64,000 bases of DNA from positions 2,480,001 to 2,544,000 of the forward strand of contig OY725505.1 of assembly GCA_963281255.1 (NCBI GenBank), given 5' to 3'. Below, one piece after another: positions 10,353 through 23,000 of the stretch. This DNA is from Aphrocallistes beatrix. Taxonomy: Eukaryota; Porifera; Hexactinellida; Sceptrulophora; Aphrocallistidae. A program made the position numbers and the translations under genes. Positions within the stretch are counted from its first letter, which is position 1. The number at the start of each line of letters is the position of its first letter. Under the pieces are notes generated by a model, which saw only the letters and a list, made by a program, of their open reading frames with translations, was not told the origin of the DNA and ran no database searches.

Positions 10353-13300
10353 GATTAAAATTATTATTTGAAGTATTAGAAATTAAAAAATGGGGAAAGA
10401 TCAATTATGCAGTGGCAACTAGGATAGAAAAATTGCAAATTGATCTTAAAAAAGATATTATTGTATCTGATATTCCAAGAATCATGTCGAATAATTTGAA
10501 TCTTATGAAGCATAGATCACGCACATTATCAGACTCACTTCAAAAACTATTTCCTCGTGATGAAGAATGTCCCGATGAAACTAATTATCTAGATTTCTTG
10601 ATAGAAAACAAAGAAAATAATTATGCTTCTGTCCATCCAATGGATATATTTCTGCTAATTTTTTTTTCTTGTGACAAAATGTACAGGCAAGACTTCGTTG
10701 TTAAAGTTGCAAAGTGTCAACTTTCATTACCGCTTATTGCTTTCGATCCTTTTAGCCAGACATTAACTAATTTTTCATTTTCTTTTCAAAAAGTTTTCAA
10801 AGAATGTTATTTTAGTGATAATAAAAAGTATGAATTTCCTATTGCTGAACAAAAATTGAACATTATATCTGCACTTAGAATTGGAAATGAGGGGATGGTG
10901 AGATCAAAATCGAAACTTCTCAACGATCTTCTGAGCGTATCTCATGACTATTTTTGTCATCGAAATTGCGAAGGAAGTACATCAACGAATTATTTACTTA
11001 ACAAAACGATTGAAATTGGCTGGTATCTACCTTCTGAAGAGAAGGATTCATTTAAAGATCCTTTAAGTTTTTTAAATTTGAGAGGAGATGCAACAGATCT
11101 TCAAAAGCAAATAACATTCCTGCTCTCTGTCTCAAACGTTTTGTTAATATTTGTATCTCCACAACATTTCGACGAGGATAATGTCAAAACCCTTGAATAC
11201 ACATTTGAACAGGCATATTCAGGAAACAGCCCTGAAGAAATTCCCCACTTAATTCTCGTAATAGAATCGATAGAAGAAAACTGTTATGACTTAACAAAAC
11301 TTAAAAACTATAAACCAAATGTGTCTAACTTAATAAAATTGTGCAAGAATGAAGCTAAAGACAAGTCAAAATTGATTAGAGGTATTAAAACTGGCTTGGA
11401 AAGCACTATTCAAAAGTGCTCCATTAATGATCTTATCAAACACTCGCAAAAAATGGAAATATTCGCCGAAGAACTAAATCCAAATAAACTCAGAAGAGGT
11501 TGATGCCATATTAAATCATGAGTTTCCTAAAGATCCTGCTCAGGTAGATCTAAGCGTGATTAAAAATAGAATGCTGCCATTACAAGGAGATACATGGAGA
11601 CAGACTGCAGAGAATTCTCGTAAATGTTACAGAGAAAATACAGCTGATATCCAGCATGCACGGTTTGAAGAAAGAGAACAAAACAAAGACATAAATATTC
11701 TGTCGAACTATCTAAGAACTAATCCATCTTTCAGTATGCAACATATTTTGAAAAAGGCGGAAGAATCTGAATCATGTAATTCAGAAGTATTTTGGAGACT
11801 TTTCCAAAATGAACTTGATAAACTTTTGAAGTGGCATATCTCTGAACTCTACAAACAATATAGGGAAGAGAGGGACTTATTATTTGATCAGAACAGGAAT
11901 AATCCACGCCCCAAACAAGCTGGGACTCAAGAAAAATTGGAATTGATCTGTCGTGATATCTCCAAATCTTCTTTCGGTATTGAACATGTTTTTCGTGAGC
12001 TTGGTCAAATATATGAAGGATGCATGCTTTTTAGAGGAAACGAACTTCACAAAATAATAGACAATTTAAGAGTAGATCCCAATGATCTAATAATGATGGC
12101 CAGTCAATTACTCCTTTCCGGTTTTCAGCTAGAAATTCTTGATGGAGATGTCTCACACATTCCGATTAAGTGGGTTTCTGCTATACTAACTCAGGTAAGT
12201 TCATTAATTGGACCTTCAAAGCGAATCTACGTAATATCTGTGCTCGGAATACAAAGTAGTGGAAAATCAACGTTACTCAACACAATGTTCGGTTTAGAGT
12301 TCGCAGTGTCGGCTGGAAAGTGCACGAAGGGTGCTTTCATGCATCTAATTCACATTGAAGCAGAAGCAGCGGAACAACTCGGCTATGACTACATCTTGGT
12401 TGTTGACACTGAAGGACTGAGGGCTCCAGAATTGATGTCAGACGATTCATACTTGCATGATAATGAAATTGCTACTTTTGCAATTGGATTAGCAGATCTT
12501 ACAATAATCAATATTTTAGGTGAGTATTCTACTGAGATGCAAGATATTCTCCAGATTACGATTTATGCATTGATTAGGATGAGAAAAGCTAGCGTCAAAC
12601 CTAAATGCATATTTGTTCATCAAAATGCAACAGCTATTAATATAGAAAATAAACTCGCGATAATTATCAGTAAATTTGTTCAATTGTTAGATGATATTAC
12701 TTTAACTGTGGCAAAGAAAGAAAAAGTCTCTGACTTGTTCCAGAATTTCAATAGCGTGATAGAATTTGATCCGAAAGAAGATATTTTCTATTTTCCTACA
12801 CTCTTTGGTGGAGACCCTCCAATGGCACCTATTAATCCAGGGTATTGTGAAGCTGCAAATAAACTACGAAAGAATATTTTGTTAAAATCAGCTCAATGTT
12901 CTCATTCATGCCAAACCTTGCTGGAAATTGCCATGAAAGTAGGAGATTTATGGAATTCTGTATTGAAGGAGGATTTCGTATTTAATTACAGAAATGTTCG
13001 AGAATTGAACGCTCTGTATGAATTAGATTATGCACAATCTCAATGGGCAGCTTTATTTACACAGCAATTATCTGAATGGGTTAAAGTAAAGGCCAAACTA
13101 ATCAGAAGCAAAGAAGGGGATGAACTTGATACTTTTTGGAAGGAGGTGAACTCTGAATTGGAACAAAAGGCGTATACTTTTTGTAAAGAAGAACAAGATT
13201 ATTTTAAAAACAGATTTTTCAAAAGTCATCAGAAAAAGGAGTTTTTCTTATCAAGAGAATCAAAATCAGACATTTTTTTCATATCACTGCGAGAAAAAGA

Positions 13301-15322
13301 ATATAATTATTCTCTTTCCAGTCTACGAGAAACGTATAACATTCAAAAACAGGCGAATGTCATAGATAAAATGTATAATAATGCAGAAAAGAATCTATTT
13401 GATAAAATTGAAGAACTAAAAAATTGTAAAGAAGGATTTAAGAATTTATCTAGAACTGAAATAACTCATATTTTCGAAGAAAAATGGAATGAACTTATAA
13501 AAGATATTCCAAATCGAGTTAATATTGAACTTATTGACATTCGTATTCATTTAAAAAACTTATTGATTGAATCAACTTGTCTTCAAGACGTCAAAAGAGC
13601 TGACAAAGATCCAATATTAAGCAATTTTTCTAATCATATCGATTTCTGTAACAACAATCCTTTCCCCATTATTGAGAAGTGTATTAACTTAAATCAGGAA
13701 TACTCCCTCGAAGTATCTCGAGTTGATAAAGAAAGCGAAACGGGCGAATTAACCATTGAAGATAAGGAACGTTTGGTTAAGGCCAAATTAGAAAGTATCG
13801 TTAATAAGGTTAGGCGGGACTGTGATGAACTTGTAGCAACAAAATGCGATAGTAATATATATTTCTCCACTAGTTCTTTTAAATGGATAATTGGAAATGT
13901 GAAAGAAACATGCGAGAGCTGTGAATTTGCTCTGCCTAACCAATTCATAAATGATCTGATTTTTTATGAGTGCTGCAGAAAGGTCACTCATTTTGAAGAG
14001 TTACAAGAAGATTACATTCAAAACATATCTGTAACTGCCATGTTAGAATCAAAGAAGCCTGAATATGAAAATTATTTTATTACAAAATGGAATGGAATTG
14101 CGGAGGAGATTATTGTTGCATTCAATTTAACAACATTTTTTCTTAAAGAAATAAATTATCTGGCGCGTGAAAAGATGAAAAAATGGATGTACAATGACTT
14201 TTTAAAACAAAACAAAAGGTATTCCACGAAATTTCAGCTTCATATGACTGTATTAACAGATTTATGTCAACAAGAGAATTGTGGGGAATACATATCCTAT
14301 CTTCAAAACCCAATTGATTATATTGAATTTTGGCTTTTAGACAAAATGAAAAAAATTTATTCTAATAATTCAAATAACGAGGCTGCTATTACTATATTTA
14401 AAATTGAGTTGCAATCATTAATAACATTTTGTATCGAATCTGCAAAAAATGCAAATGATTCAATCATTAAAGAAATGGGAGTCAACCTATCCAAAGTTCC
14501 AACTTCATCTAAAAAGAATATTCAAGACTTTTGGAAAGCACATTTTATAGATAAAGTTAATAAAGAGATACATTTCAATGCCAATGATGTATTAAACTTT
14601 TTTGATGCCAACACTATCTGTGATTATGAGAGGTTTTTCAAAGCATTTAAGGAGAGTTTAGGAAATTTCGAAATTGATTGCACTCCATTGATATTTTGTA
14701 TAGAACTTAAAGATAAAATAATTCGAAGTTATTTTCAATGTACAGAGTATTGTTTATTTTGTAGCGAATTATGTATTAGACACACAGGTGATGACAAACA
14801 TAGCTGTGGAACCTTCCATAGACCACACTGTCTTAAATCAGAGAATATTAGGCAATATGAGCTTAACGATCTTTCGATTGGAGTAGAATTAAATGATAAA
14901 CAAATCCCCAAGAATAAAGAAAAAAAATTGATTATAGTGATTGTTCAAAAAAAGTTTTTAAAAATGATATTTTTTATATCAAAGGAGAACTTACTGTTAG
15001 AAACTATAAGGAATTTGCCCCAGGTTGGGAGATCCTGGGGAAAGATGCTAAAAATTCTATTTATTGGAAATGGTTTATTGTTAATTTTCATCAAGACTTA
15101 TTTAACCAAAAAATTAATTTACCCAAAAGGGAACTGAAAGTTTGGAAATCGATTACTAAAGATCAAGTTTTGTTAGAAATAGAAGAAATGATGGATAGGT
15201 ATACTAATAATGCTATTCCTGATGCTGGAACAGAGGGACCTGATTCAGATCATCGTGAAAATAGATCAATTTTTTCTTTTTTGAGCAAACTTTTTCCATT
15301 TTTTAAGAATTTCTTTTCATGA
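10353..15322 (+). CDS. Very large inducible GTPase (GVIN/URGCP, VLIG-type G domain), two frame breaks
   Basis: Large dynamin-like GTPase of a family that in vertebrates is interferon-induced and cytosolic or nuclear; its biochemical role is unclear. The exon opens after TTTTTGTAG at 10353, so an upstream exon is expected. The N-terminal part (to 11503) has VLIG-family landmarks HPMDIFLLIFF, SKSKLLNDLLS, HDYFCHRNCEG, EIGWYLPS and FLNLRGD. After a one-base shift near 11487-11500 the main frame runs to 15137: P-loop GIQSSGKST (12246-12272), TKGA switch, DTEG (12405-12416) and HQNA (12618-12629) in place of a usual G4, then a long helical region. A run of eight A (14920-14927) marks the second shift; the original frame resumes with DYSDCSKKVF, includes APGWEI and YWKWF, typical of the family C-terminus, and stops at 15320-15322. 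Otherwise open for about 5 kb: recent pseudogene or assembly errors. Confidence 0.9.
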
Positions 15323-15928
15323 TGATATTTTACTATTTTGACACGGATTTTTTAGTAGATTTTGAGAAAGAGATTTTAAATATATTGTTATAGACGAATT
15401 TTGTTGAATTTCTTTTAAATTAGATCCCATTTCCTGAACTTCAATCAGTCCCATCGCCACTTTCGATTATACTTATTTAACTTCTAAATAATATTCACAG
15501 ATTCTGACTGCCATTAACCAAGTGGGCATTTAGAGTGAAAATGCTTTTGATTTTTTTGCTAGAGAACTACAAATTTGCTGTTATTTATCAAAGCAATTTT
15601 TAAATTAAAAACTTTGGCCTTATTTACGCTTGAGGTTAATCCTTGGTATAAAAGTCAAAATAAAGAACTTCAAAAAATCCCCTTTCGGACGGGAGTAAAG
15701 TTGAAATTTGTAGTTTTTCGCTAAAAAACTCACCGAGCACCCATTGGTGACTTTTTAGACCTAAAATTCCCATTTGGTTCAGTCACTTTGAATTCAAATT
15801 TAACTTCTGAACTATTCATAATTTCAAATAATATCCCTGCTATTCATAATTTCAGGTAATATCCCTTTTTTAATGCAAAGTGATTAAAAGAACTGGTTTA
15901 GATCTGAAACTATTCCTACAGAGCAAAA
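15323..15928. other. Intergenic, AT-rich, one short tandem repeat
   Basis: Nothing recognisable except a two-copy tandem repeat near 15812-15862 based on CTATTCATAATTTCA and AATATCCCT. Probably includes the 3' untranslated region of the VLIG gene. Confidence 0.5.
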
Positions 15929-16310
15929 TTATATTATACGTATTAGTGAACTAGGATTCAGATCTGGGGAGTTTCCAGGCCATTCTTCTTTAGTCCAGAA
16001 GCGATTGAAATGCCTTCTGCACCATTCTTGAGTTACATTTGCTCTGTGCGTTGGTGCCTCATCCTGCATGAAATGGGCTTCAGATCTTTTTGATACCATT
16101 TCAAAATCCGTAATGAGATATCCATCGTCCATAGGCCATAATGCTTATTTGTATGATAGGTGGTCTGGTAGAAAAATCTTTTAACCTAGTTGAAACTATT
16201 CGAATTACAAACTCTAAAGACCATGATAACTAAGATTGTTTGAGTAAAAGAAATTTTATACCTAATCAAGCTTGGGACAGAACTTATTGGCCACCCCGTG
16301 TGTCTTTATT
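15929..16310 (-). pseudogene. Internally deleted Tc1-like transposase remnant
   Basis: The minus strand 16132 to 15929 reads as the C-terminal catalytic region of a Tc1/IS630-type transposase: HFMQDEAPTHRANVTQEW with the second catalytic Asp, then FWTKEEWPGNSPDLNP. Upstream, near 16280-16305, GGTGGCCAATAAGTTCTG followed by TCCCAAGCTTG looks like the element's terminal repeat, so most of the N-terminal DNA-binding part is deleted. The frame after NPSS diverges from the usual ENLW. Inactive. Confidence 0.8.
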
Positions 16311-16331
16311 GAATACAACCTATCATTATAT

Positions 16332-16745
16332 CAAGGGTGCTCAAACGGTGGCCCGCGGATAATTCGCTTGTTTTCATTATTCATATATATACAGTAGATT
16401 GACGTGCTTCAATCGTCAGATAATAATTGTTTTTTCTAAACACCATATAGAAATAATTATAGATACTCTACAAATGCATCAATGTTCCTAGTATGAATAC
16501 AGTGTTTGTTAACTATAGTTTGCATTTACGAATTCTATCAATTATTAGAGCTTCACAAGTATAACGTAGGAGGCAGAACCTAAATTGAAATGGCGAGTAG
16601 AATCCATTGTTAATGCAATATGAGGTCAAATGTATAGCTTGAAAATTGATTAAACTAAAGCCAGAGGTGATCTATGATTTGTGGCCCGTAAGGCAGAGCC
16701 TAATTTTTAAAGTGGCCCGTAGATTTATAAGTTTGAGCACCCCTG
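16332..16745. mobile_element. hAT-type non-autonomous element (414 bp) with 8-bp TSD
   Basis: Ends CAAGGGTGCTCAAAC and GTTTGAGCACCCCTG form a 15-bp terminal inverted repeat with two mismatches. Flanks are exact 8-bp direct repeats CATTATAT (16324-16331 and 16746-16753). CAGGGGTG-like ends with 8-bp duplications are the hAT signature. Subterminal 'GTGGCCCG' motifs occur near both ends. No transposase. Confidence 0.9.
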
Positions 16746-16897
16746 CATTATATAGACCCTAAAAGCCTTGTCTAGTTGGGTACGCGGCTTTATTGCAATA
16801 ATAGATATCCTCTGTTCTTTAAGGGTGTACGTATTCACCACAAATGTAGCAAACTCATCAGGGTGGTTAGGGCAGCTTCTTTATAGTTAACTACTTA

Positions 16898-17621
16898 GGG
16901 CATTCAAAAAGTTCTCATCCCAAATCTGTATCTCAAATGATAGTGAAAATAGGATATTTCCGATTTGTCCATTGTATTCCTTAGGGGATCAGCTTCCAAT
17001 TTATATATTGGTTTATTTTAAAAGGACAATTATTGTGGTTCCTACATTAGATTTTTTGTGCATCGGTTTAGGGTAGTGTCGAAAAGTTGGAATCTCCCCA
17101 TTGAAAATGGCTTAAAACTAAATTTGGAGAATAAAAGTTGTGAAAATCGTAGAATAAGGTCATTAAAAGGTTAAATAATTAAGAACCAATGTGAAAAAGT
17201 AAACGGGAGGTGTTCAATAGTATTGCTCGTGTTGAAAAAATATCATGCTACTTTTAGTGGATTTTTTGTCAATTTTCGCCACTCAAAAAGTGGGACAAAA
17301 ATGGTAGTAAACCACTTCAAAACATAGTATTCCCTCAGCCTCAAACTATAATACTTCAGAAAATTCAATCTATATGTTAGTTGATAAATTTGCTCAGAAC
17401 TGAAATATATCAAAGGGAACCCGAAAAATCACGTTCAAAGGGACTACCTTAAACCGATGTACAAAAATATAATGTAGGAACCACAACAATTGTCCTTGTA
17501 AAATAAACCAATATACAAATTGGAAGCTGATCCCCTAAGGAATACAATAGACAAATAGAAAATATCCTATTTTCACTATCATTTGAGATACAGATTTGGG
17601 ATGAGAACTTTTTGAATGCCC
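16898..17621. mobile_element. Tc1/mariner-like foldback element (724 bp)
   Basis: Inverted arms of about 170 bp begin GGGCATTCAAAAAGTTCTCA on each side and contain GGGGATCAGCTTCCAATTT and GGTTCCTACATTA in mirror order. TA dinucleotides flank both ends (16896-16897 and 17622-17623). The middle (about 17080-17440) has no transposase that I recognise. Confidence 0.8.
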
Positions 17622-17623
17622 TA

Positions 17624-18100
17624 AGTATTATTTAATAGAATGAATGTAACGATGTCTTGAGTTGTGTATAAACTAACAGCGTATTAAGATAAATATAAAT
17701 AAGACTTATAATTCACTAATCAGAGTAGAAAACCGATGGTATTTTCGGATTCAGCGCACCAAGTATACACTAAATCGATCTAACATCTTAAGCAACAGAG
17801 AAAGAGTATTTTTTGACTAGTGTAATGGGTAATTCTAAATTTATTGATGCAAACTTGGAACATAGATTAATATTTGATTCGTTTCAAAGCATTTCTCCAT
17901 GAATGATGTACAGAAATACATCTAAAGCTTAGTTTGTATTAGAACAGTACTGACTACTGTCATATATCTCAATGCTAGACTGCTAGTTGGTGAATGTTAT
18001 TCCGAATTCGTGTCTAGTTTCAGTATGTGGTGGAGTATTAGTGTCACTCCATAGCAAGACAATTCTCTGGAATTGTATTTCATTAGGCATACTGAGAGTA
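17624..18100. other. Intergenic, probable upstream region of the NLR gene
   Basis: No gene or delimited repeat seen. It precedes the candidate TATA box at 18101. Confidence 0.4.
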
Positions 18101-18242
18101 TATATAGAGATAAATTGAGCTAGCTATTCAAAAATTACTCAATTCAATAACAAATTGAGACAATCAACAACTCAGCCAAAACAAACAAATCGAGACCATC
18201 AAAATCTCAACTCGAAACAAAACAGTTCAAATACACATTCAA
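18101..18242 (+). promoter_or_regulatory. Candidate promoter and 5' untranslated exon of the NLR gene
   Basis: TATATAG at 18101-18107 is followed by a stretch rich in ACTCAA/AACAAA without T-runs, typical of an untranslated leader, and by a donor GTGAGT at 18243. The NLR start codon at 20096 follows immediately after an acceptor TTTTTAG, so an upstream non-coding exon is needed; this is the best candidate, giving an intron of about 1.85 kb. The link is inference. Confidence 0.35.
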
Positions 18243-19046
18243 GTGAGTTGATATAATTGAATAACTGTTATTAGTCAGAACGTTGTTATTATTGATTTTA
18301 CTGTTTGTTATTTTAAAATAAACTTGTTCGTGAGTATTATTGTTGTTTCGTTTTCTAAATTTGTCTTTGCGACACGACTCAATTAGTACAACTACTTCAT
18401 TACTGTTGGTGGTGATAACTGTTTATTGTGAACTACAGTGAACCAATTAATGTGTATAACTGAACGTCTGGTAGTTAGTGTCTTTCTTAGAATTTAAACA
18501 AATCCTTTGAATATATTCTTCGGAGTTTCATTAATTAATTATCAATTGAATCAATTCAATATTTCTTAGGATTTAAATAAATGGGAAAAGAAAATACTCA
18601 AGTCTCATTTTTATATATTAAAAAGTACTTGGGCAACTATATATCAATGTACTTATACAAAAAGTATTAAAAAGTATTAAATACAATATCTGCATGCAGA
18701 TAAGGTTCATTCACATGCGACGGGGAGGGGATAAGCCTGGGATATCTTACGTTTCAGCTAAAATCGTAGCATCATAGCATAGCTTAACATTTAAAGAGAT
18801 AGCCCCTTTCTAAGAGCGAGATCCAAATTACATATTTTACTAGAGTCGTAGTGAAGTTCTGCGCCAAGTAATAATGGTCCTACTTGGCACAAAAAAATTG
18901 GAATAATCTTACATTCTGTAAAATCCTACACATATTAATTTAGGACAATGCCACCCTCTGGAAATTTTTATTATTTCCCTTGATATTTATTCCATAAATG
19001 TCTTGACTCGTAATTGATCTATGTGGATAAGGTTTTGTCTAAGGTC

Positions 19047-19260
19047 CAGTGCTCGACAAAATCGAAATATGGTGGTAGCTATATTAATCACCATTTACTT
19101 TTTTGGTGGCTAATAGCCACCAGATTATAAATACACGATATGAATAGACAATACTTTTTAAAATTTGGTGGTTTAGTTTGCTACCATGGTCAGGAATTTG
19201 GTTACTTATATCGTTAATTTTGGTGGCTTCCCACCAAACCACCAGATTTGTTGAGCACTG
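19047..19260. mobile_element. hAT-type non-autonomous element (214 bp)
   Basis: CAGTGCTCGACAAAATC at the left and GATTTGTTGAGCACTG at the right form the terminal inverted repeat. The flanking 8-mers CTAAGGTC (19039-19046) and CTAAGTTC (19261-19268) match at seven of eight positions. Internally the GGTGGC motif repeats in both orientations. It lies in the candidate first intron of the NLR gene. Confidence 0.8.
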
Positions 19261-19269
19261 CTAAGTTCA

Positions 19270-20090
19270 GATATATAGAATTCATCCTTCCCATCTTGGA
19301 ATGAGACCTATGGGAATTCCCCACAGGTTCTCATTCCAAGATGAATTATTATTCCTAATTATTATTCCATTTACCCAAATTATTATATCAACAAGGTTGC
19401 CATAAGTGAAATAGAAATATTGGACCGCAACACACTTGAATACGTTCAACGAATATATCTTAGAATTTAATTAAATTCTTTGAATAAGTTCTTCAGAGTT
19501 GTATTAATGTGTTTTTCTAAACAGCAACCTAGATTCCTCGGAGCTTGGTATGTAGTAACCTATGAGAAATAGCATTGCCACTTAAATTCAGCTGCTTCCT
19601 AATATCTCTATCCTACGTACGTTTGTTATCGATTTCACAAATGTTGTTAAAGCTATAACAAATGGTGGTCATTTAACTAAATTTTATTATTACCGCCGCT
19701 AAGAAGTCAATAACAATAACGAATATGTCGTATTAGCAATTCTGATCGCTGAATATGAGTCTTGTACAGGATCTGCATGGATGAGGGCGCTCTCCGACAT
19801 CATAACCAACGGGGGGAGGGATAATTATCATTTGAACAAGAATTAATCCCACATTGTCTCCCATCTTCGTTTCTTTAGGGGGCATTTCCCCTCTGCCCCT
19901 CTCTATGAACCCTGCTAAATTATGGTCAATGCTTCCGACCGCTCGAAACAAGGGAAACATATTTGTTGTTGCTATCTATTGACTCAGCGATGGTGAAAGC
20001 CACTGAAATGAGGTGTAAGGAATAGTTCAGTACAAGATTGGTGGATAGAATGTCTAAACCTTTAACATTATTTATATTTTTATTCTACTT
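19270..20090. other. Intronic or intergenic stretch with small inverted repeats
   Basis: Contains a short hairpin around 19290-19345 (ATCTTGGAATGAGACCTATGG and its inverse), otherwise nothing recognisable. Presumed part of the 5' intron of the NLR gene. Confidence 0.4.
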
Positions 20091-20095
20091 TTTAG

Positions 20096-23000
20096 ATGTC
20101 TGCTGCTTCTCATCTCAAAAAACTCTCAGATGCACTGAGCAGATACGACATCCATCAAATACATGATTATCTGTCAGTGCCAGATGGTGTCTGTGATCCA
20201 GAGAGTGATGGGATACTTTTTCTTACATCCCTGATAAGATGGAACGAGTTCGATCCGTTTATTTTTCAGCAATCACTGTTAGCCATCCGACCAGATTTAG
20301 TAGACGTAGCGCTTGACATTAGTTGGTTGTGTGTCGATGTGCCTGGATTGCATTCCGATGAACCATTAACAGTGAAAAGCCTTGTCCAACTTCTACAATG
20401 GGGAATATCGATTAGAAACCTACGTATTATCCAAGCTACATACGACTCAGAAATGAGCGAAGTGACGTTCGATAACACAATAAAGTTACTATTGGACAGG
20501 AATATCATACGAAAGGATTTGAAAGAATTGTCTCTCCTACTCACTGATATTGAACTTAACGCAGTAGTTGAGAAGCTCGCCTCTTATAGAGAAGCGTTCC
20601 AAAATATGTGCGACCATGAATTCATATCCAAATTCAAGAAAGAGCTAGCTCGCTTAGGAAAGCAAATAATAGAATGGGAACATTGCTTGAAGGAATTCCT
20701 AGAAACGCAATTTCGAAATGTACAACAAATGTTAGACAACGATGAAGCTGTCAGTCTCAAGAAGGTATATGTCGATCTCACAATCCTTAAGCAGAAACCG
20801 AGACCCGTTTCATACGAAGACGAAACAACTTATAATGAAATCGCCTATCTCAGAGCGATCGCGAACAAAGAAATCGATATAACTCCCATAGATTTTATGG
20901 AAGAAATGAAATCATGCGACCCGGCTAAACCTGAGATTAAATGTTTCATCGGAAACCCCGGTAGCGGAAAAACATTTCTCTGCAACAGAACGGCACTGAG
21001 ATTCGGCAATAATGAACTGTCCCAATTCTCCTATTCACTGTGCATTCCCTGCCGAACACAAGAGTGGCACGAGATGGAGTTCTCGCGAGTGAAAGCAGGT
21101 CTCCCCATTACCACCGATTTCATCTGCGAATGGCTTCTCCTCGGTCTACCTGTCGACCTCAGCTGGACCACAGACCTGGCAAAACACATCACAGAGACAG
21201 ACGGAGAGGGACTGCTACTCATTATTGACAGCCTGGACGAATTCATAAAAGATATCGCCTTCCAGAAAACACTTCTCTACTTCCTCCTAACCAGAAAGGC
21301 CCTTACACAGTCCTTCATCTTCCTGACCAGCCGACCTGGTGCCTGGACAGACATTTCCACTTCACACCATATCCTCATCACCTCCTTCTACCATGTGCTG
21401 GGATTCTCTCCTGCACAGAGAGACCTGTACTTCAAAAAACAATTCGATGATGACGAAATACTGAAGCGATGCACACGTCTCCTCGACAGATTCGATGAGA
21501 TAAAGCGACTGTCACTAATCCCAGTGAACGCATCCCTGTTCGCTTCCCTCATGAAAAGTGAAGACGGTGCTCGCATCCACACCCTGACAAAGCTGTACTA
21601 CGAACTGACTCTGTACCTGATACGACGACAACTGACACGAATGCTACTGGAAGAATTATCGAAAGTGAGCGAACTATCCGAATTGGATAACAACGTTTTG
21701 GAATGTCTCCACTCAATCGGGTTCATCGCGTACCAGGGCGTGGCCTTTAGGGAGATGATCTCAGATGAAAAGGTACCGTTGCGAGTTGGTAAGGTGTCAA
21801 AGTCGAGTGAGTGTCTGGGTCTAGTTCAGGAATATGTGAAAGTGGATAAAATTGGAATTTTGACGAAGGTGTGGGCATTCGCTGATTTGTCAATCCAAGA
21901 GTTCATTGGCGCCATCTGGCTGAAGAGCTGCAGTTGGCGCGATCAGTGTTTGTCAGTTCGGTTCATCGTGCATACGAACGACGTTTTCTCAGTGTTCCGT
22001 ATGATAGTGAGATTCTTGTGTGGACTGTTATCCGATGAGTCGATGAATGTGTTTTACCTCCTCTTTAAACATGTGACACCTCGCCCTGTTCCCATTCACC
22101 ATCTCCCTGAGTGTGTTCAACTCAGATATGAGGATGAGTCCGTTTTAGTCCGACCTGAACGTGAATTATTCCAATACACAGGCTGGAATGAATTCACTGA
22201 GAAGTTCCTTCAACTTAGTGTAATGTTGTCTGAATCTGATTGCGATTCTATTCCTAATTTTCTCCAAGTGTGCAGACGTTTCCTTCCTGACTCAATCTGT
22301 TTCTACATTGAGAGTGCAGTGACTCCTAACGAATGGATCTGTTTTCTCGAATCACTGCCACTTTTTGAATCTATCCACCTCATCCATGTGGATTCTCGCT
22401 TTGTCACTCCTGAACAACTCTACGATCTATTCGAGTGTATTAAGCGATGTTCTGTGAGTTGTGTAGCACTGAAGTTATCCTGGTATTTTAACACAGAAGT
22501 TCTCGATTATGCAAATGCCATCCAACGCACTCAGCTGACTAACACTAAGCTAAGTTTACAACTGGAATATTGTAAACTAACTGAAACTGAAACAGGTGAA
22601 GCCTTTTCCACACCCAATCAAATTTTATCAGGACTGAGTTTATATAGAAATGAATTCCCTCCTGGCACTCTCAGTCTGCTAACCAATCAGATATCAACTT
22701 GTCATAACTTGAAGTATGAGCATACTTACACCTCTGAATATGAAGCTCTATTTTCAGGTCTCTCCTCTGCCATACACATCAATGGGTTGCACCTCTCTTC
22801 CATTCCCCCTGAACACCATCAACACCTGTACTCTCTGCTGCCTTCACTCTCTAACCTCAGAGAAATAACATGGGATGCAGCTAACCCCAACTCAATTCTA
22901 CCTCACATAAGTCACCTCTCTACTCTCTCCTACCTACGTATAGCAGGTGAACAAAATACTCTTGACATCAACCTCTCAGACAGTCTGCTACAGCTGCTGC

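Noticed and set aside
13694-13991. Minus-strand frames inside the VLIG gene
   Set aside because: Shadows of a long family-like frame on the plus strand.
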